Assembly (NCBI GenBank): GCA_026710765.1
Contig: JAPOQI010000088.1
Coordinates: 1 to 32,511 of the forward strand
Length of the DNA stretch: 32,511 bases
Source: Cytophagales bacterium
Lineage (GTDB): Bacteria; Bacteroidota; Bacteroidia; Cytophagales; JAPOQI01
Direction of reading: 5' to 3'
The translations under genes were made by a program, and so were the position numbers. Shown here piece after piece: positions 28,986-32,511 of this stretch. Position 1 is the first letter of the stretch, and every line of letters begins with the position of its first letter. Below the pieces are notes generated by a model, which did no database searches, was not told the origin of the DNA, and worked only from the letters and a program-made list of their open reading frames with translations.

Positions 28986-31874
28986 CTATTCGCTCAGAAT
29001 CACGCGATAGCTATGCTGCAATGTCCGCACTACGTAGGTGCCCGCCCGCAACCTTGACAAATCTAAACTGCCCGAATAAGAAAGTTCTTGCTCTGCCACA
29101 AGATTCCCCGTCAAGGAATATATCCAGACTCGTACGCCTGGCAAACATCCCGACAAATGTACAATTCCCCGACTCGGATTGGGATAAACATAAGCAAACC
29201 CTATCCCAGGCTCCGACACTATTTGACCCGTTTTTTTCTTTGCCAAAGGCACCTCGGAAAGTTCTGGGGGAGCAGGGGGCAGAGGATCTGAACCCCTCTG
29301 GGTACTGACTTCTAATTTTTGCGTACTACGCCCAGATGGATTATTTGCCGTGATATAGATATAATAAATGGTGTTGGCACGAAGACCCGTAAAAGCTACC
29401 CGACGGAGATCCCCCTCAGACAAACTAAGACGCAAAGAAAATGAAGAATCCGATACCCTAGGCAAACTCGCATCTACCACTAAACTCCGTCCATCACCCA
29501 AATCTTGGTCTGTCAAAAGAACACGATAGGTCTCCCCCTCGGGAACCTCCCCAAGCTGTTCTATGGTAAAAGCATTCTCCGCCTTAGTACCCTCTTTAAG
29601 TGAAAAAGCTGGTTTTTCAGGAGTCTCAAAGGATCCTGTTTGCACCGAAAGATATTGTATGGTGCTGGGTGTAGTTTCTCCTTTCTTGTAGGAGCGAGCA
29701 TAAACATGGTAGATTCGACCTGGCTTGAGTCTGGGAATAGTAATTTCCCGATCTGCCCCAGCAGACAAAGAAGTATGGTATTGATAACTTTTCCCATGCG
29801 GGACCGCATCATCCAAAGAGATATTGGCTTCCTCCCCCCGAGGCAATACCCTGGTTAATACCAATACTTGATAGGTCTCGCCATCCGGAACCCGACCTAT
29901 TTGATAGATGGAAAAAGATTTCAACTTTCGTCCTCTCAAACGAAATTTGGGTTTGGCAACCCGTGAATTATTCTCTTCTCTCGTACTCAGCACAAGCTTT
30001 TGTGTGCTGCTTGCATCTCCATTCTTATAAGCCCTAGCATAGACATAATAAGTGCTTCCCGCGGTCAATCCGCTGATCGTAACCCTGAGTTGTCTGGCCC
30101 CATTCGGCGGATTCAAAGACAGATGTTTGACATAATTAGTAATACTCGCATCATCCAATACGGCATTCTCTTTGTCAACAATATTCCGGGATACTACTAA
30201 AATTTGATATGTATCCACATCAGATACCCCATCTTGCAAAAGAACAACTGTGGTGGTCGTTTTTGTCCGAAGCACAAAATGCGGCTCCGAGACCGTGTCG
30301 TCCTCAGGCTCGTCAACCAGAGAACGATAATAACCGTGTCCAATCAGAATATTTTGTATGGGACTTGAAAGCCCATTCTTATAAGATCTGGCATAGAAGC
30401 TATGTGCTGTGGGGATCCTATTGGTAAAAGAAAAGCGAACATGTCTAGGTTCTCCTTCCCTCAGCACACGAACCGAACCATTTGGAAGATCTGAGCTACC
30501 CCGAGCATCTAATACAGCATCCCGCTGCGCACGAGGAACGACATCCTCCAACAGAAAAACATGGTATTCCTCCCCTTCAGGGACTGGACCATTTTGCGAA
30601 AACTGAACCCCACCTTGGATGGGTGACTCCACGAAAGCAGGTTTCTCGGGCGTGGTTGGGTCAGGTGCGGGATCTGTGGTGATCCGAATATAATCTGTCT
30701 CACTTTTCAGATCCCCCTTGTAGGAACGAGCATAAACATGATAAACCGTACTGGGGCTCAACCCTGTCAATTTGGCATAGATTCTTTCTCCGGCCTGAAA
30801 GACCTGATGATATTGATAACCTTCTATGCCCGCATCATCCAAGACAACACCATGACCTCTGTGGGGCAAGCCATCCGCAGCGGATAAAACAAGGATATGA
30901 TAGGTCTCATATTTGGGGACACCCCTGACACGTAATTGGAGATCCCCCTTGATCGTAAATCCTTGATGATCCCGAAGACTTAGGTCAAGTTGGGGTTCCT
31001 CAGGAATGCCCCGATTGGGCAATTGTTCCCCCAACTTGACCTCAATATCATATATGCTATGTCCGGCTGAATTCACAGCTATGGCGTATACATGTTGTAT
31101 TCCGGCGCCCTTTATTGAGTGAAAATGCACAATTTGATTCTTATATATGCTTCTAAAATAGCGAACACGGATGGTAGATTCGCTTCGTAAAAAACCGTTT
31201 TCTCTTTTGAGTTCAGCCAAGGGGATCTTATTGGGAGAACTGATCACATAAAGTCTCTGTCCTTGGGGCATTGGATAGAGTCTGAGGCTAAAGGAAGTCT
31301 TTCTAATATCTGTTAGGCCCACCCGTGGCTTGGCAGGTTTTTGTACAAGCGCCTTAGTTGCTTTGGTTTGAAATGGAACAGAGGTCACATCCGAATATTG
31401 AGGAGGCCCTACGGGTCCATTACCGACGGGGGTTCCTTCCTTTAGGTGTACCAAATACAAAACATATTTTTGTCCAGGAAACAAATATGGGATGGAGATG
31501 GCTCGTTGAATAGGACTTGAACTATGATGTATAATATATCTTGATCTTGTGCCAAAAATTTGCAGCTTTGTCCGCGTGCCTAAGGTGCCTCTTGTTTGAC
31601 TAGCCTTTCCAATAGACTCAGCTGTTACGGCATTAGATGCCGTATTTTCCCGAACCACCACCCAATGTAGCTGTACCCCCACGGGTATAGTAAACTTGGA
31701 TGTCTTCACACTATAAAAGCCTACTTCGGGAAAGGTAGGTGTGGCAGGTGCTGAGGGGGCTGTTGGGGTTTGATCTTCCCAATCTGCCCGTATTCCCGTG
31801 GCAAAGAGTGGGGAAGAAAATAGGGACAGACCCAGAACAAAAAATAGATTTCCAAAAATTGATGTCGTCTTCAT
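28986..31874 (-). CDS. Large secreted repeat protein with FN3-like repeats and C-terminal T9SS sorting domain
   Basis: Signal peptide MKTTSIFGNLFFVLGLSLFSSPLFA; repeated 'YHVYARSYK(N/K)G' units; C-terminal 'YVYPNPSRGIVHLSG...VWIYSLTGNLVAEQEL...LDLSRLRAGTYVVRTLQHSYRVILSE' is the type A sorting domain pattern. Confidence 0.88.
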   Translation of the reverse strand: MKTTSIFGNLFFVLGLSLFSSPLFATGIRADWEDQTPTAPSAPATPTFPEVGFYSVKTSKFTIPVGVQLHWVVVRENTASNAVTAESIGKASQTRGTLGTRTKLQIFGTRSRYIIHHSSSPIQRAISIPYLFPGQKYVLYLVHLKEGTPVGNGPVGPPQYSDVTSVPFQTKATKALVQKPAKPRVGLTDIRKTSFSLRLYPMPQGQRLYVISSPNKIPLAELKRENGFLRSESTIRVRYFRSIYKNQIVHFHSIKGAGIQHVYAIAVNSAGHSIYDIEVKLGEQLPNRGIPEEPQLDLSLRDHQGFTIKGDLQLRVRGVPKYETYHILVLSAADGLPHRGHGVVLDDAGIEGYQYHQVFQAGERIYAKLTGLSPSTVYHVYARSYKGDLKSETDYIRITTDPAPDPTTPEKPAFVESPIQGGVQFSQNGPVPEGEEYHVFLLEDVVPRAQRDAVLDARGSSDLPNGSVRVLREGEPRHVRFSFTNRIPTAHSFYARSYKNGLSSPIQNILIGHGYYRSLVDEPEDDTVSEPHFVLRTKTTTTVVLLQDGVSDVDTYQILVVSRNIVDKENAVLDDASITNYVKHLSLNPPNGARQLRVTISGLTAGSTYYVYARAYKNGDASSTQKLVLSTREENNSRVAKPKFRLRGRKLKSFSIYQIGRVPDGETYQVLVLTRVLPRGEEANISLDDAVPHGKSYQYHTSLSAGADREITIPRLKPGRIYHVYARSYKKGETTPSTIQYLSVQTGSFETPEKPAFSLKEGTKAENAFTIEQLGEVPEGETYRVLLTDQDLGDGRSLVVDASLPRVSDSSFSLRLSLSEGDLRRVAFTGLRANTIYYIYITANNPSGRSTQKLEVSTQRGSDPLPPAPPELSEVPLAKKKTGQIVSEPGIGFAYVYPNPSRGIVHLSGCLPGVRVWIYSLTGNLVAEQELSYSGSLDLSRLRAGTYVVRTLQHSYRVILSE

Positions 31875-31917
31875 TATCCGAATTATTTATATAAGATTCA
31901 AAACACAAATTCCTATG

Positions 31918-31962
31918 TACGGTTGGAAAGCCCAGCAAGCATGTTTGGGCAAGTCCGCCGTA
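31918..31962 (-). other. Candidate structured 5' UTR hairpin of the T9SS repeat-protein gene
   Basis: Minus-strand nested pairing UACGG/CCGUA, GGA/UCC, GCCCA/UGGGC (13 bp with two small internal loops, 11-nt terminal loop). Confidence 0.4.
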
Positions 31963-31968
31963 TGGGCT

Positions 31969-31997
31969 ATTATACAATCATAAACGCTGAAAGTCAA
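31969..31997 (-). promoter_or_regulatory. E. coli-like sigma70 promoter candidate
   Basis: Minus strand TTGACT-N17-TATAAT; 11 of 12 consensus positions at ideal spacing, ~95 nt upstream of the T9SS repeat-protein ATG. Confidence 0.5.
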
Positions 31998-32062
31998 GTT
32001 TTAGCCTGATTTTTTAGATTTTCTTGTAAAAGAAATCCATGGTCAAAATAACAATTTTCAGC

Positions 32063-32511
32063 TCATTTGGGTCCCCGAAGAACCCTTAGCCACAACAAGA
32101 TACCTAGGCAGATCATAATCCCATTGGCAGTCCAACTGGCTATCCATGTGTCCAGGGCGTCTTGTTTGGCTAATTGTCGGGCTGTGGTATCTGCTAGATA
32201 GAAGGTGATAAAAGAGACTAGGGACAATACGAACGGCATGCCAAACCCGCCCTGACGAACGATGGCACCCAAGGGGCCTCCTACCAAAAACATAACCACA
32301 CAACTAAATGCTAAGGATTCCCGCTTATAACGTTCCAATTCATGTTTTCGGTGATCTTCTGCTTGTCTGTCTATATTTTGGACATAATAATAGAAATGAC
32401 TGGCTGCGTGTGCTGCATCGGCGAGGGCAGTCTTGATTATTTCTTTTTTTTCGTTGGCGTTCAGGTTTTGTAGTTCTTCTAGGGGGTATTTTTCTGGGAT
32501 GGACTTTGATG
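32063..32511 (-). CDS. LptF/LptG family (YjgP/YjgQ) permease, C-terminal part; runs off the window edge
   Basis: The open frame continues from 32511 (SKSIPEKYPLEELQNLNANEKKEIIK...RKHELERYKRESLAFSCVVMFLVGGPLGAIVRQGGFGMPFVLSLVSFITFYL); 'GAPLGAIxRxGGxGxP'-like signature. Confidence 0.85.
   Translation of the reverse strand, partial: SKSIPEKYPLEELQNLNANEKKEIIKTALADAAHAASHFYYYVQNIDRQAEDHRKHELERYKRESLAFSCVVMFLVGGPLGAIVRQGGFGMPFVLSLVSFITFYLADTTARQLAKQDALDTWIASWTANGIMICLGILLWLRVLRGPK

Noticed and set aside
32019-32042. GATTTTCTTGTAAAAGAAATC hairpin downstream of the lptF/G gene
   Set aside because: Bulged, AT-only stem without a U run; not strong enough to call a terminator.

Overview
The window is a gene-dense, low-to-moderate GC chromosomal segment that looks like Bacteroidota. 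Support for this includes PorQ, a protein with a C-terminal T9SS sorting domain, the rplM-rpsI-rpsB-tsf operon, a Bacteroidota-type M61 peptidase and TAnnTTTG-like promoter boxes. About 25 protein-coding genes cover most of it. Most are housekeeping genes: adk, pckA, glnS, fbaA, mnmE, folC, groES-groEL, rplM/rpsI/rpsB/tsf and a partial lptF/G-family gene at the right edge. There is also an envelope/respiratory set: Sco1/SenC, a cytochrome c, a YfhO-like membrane protein, bestrophin, and a Tat-type amine oxidase followed by a putative beta-barrel. I see no tRNA, rRNA, CRISPR array, transposase or phage module. I did not find an obvious new multi-gene defence-like system. The best second-look signals are: (1) two mutually exclusive hairpins in the rplM leader, suggesting a ribosomal-protein autoregulatory switch; (2) a near-perfect E. 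coli-style sigma70 promoter plus a structured leader in front of a large T9SS-exported repeat protein; (3) the repeat family in that protein, with a recurring LDDA motif; (4) a ~117-aa histone-H1-like tail on ribosomal protein S2; and (5) a 20-bp near-palindrome between divergent pckA and a TPR gene. Functional assignments come from reading motifs by eye, not from database searches.
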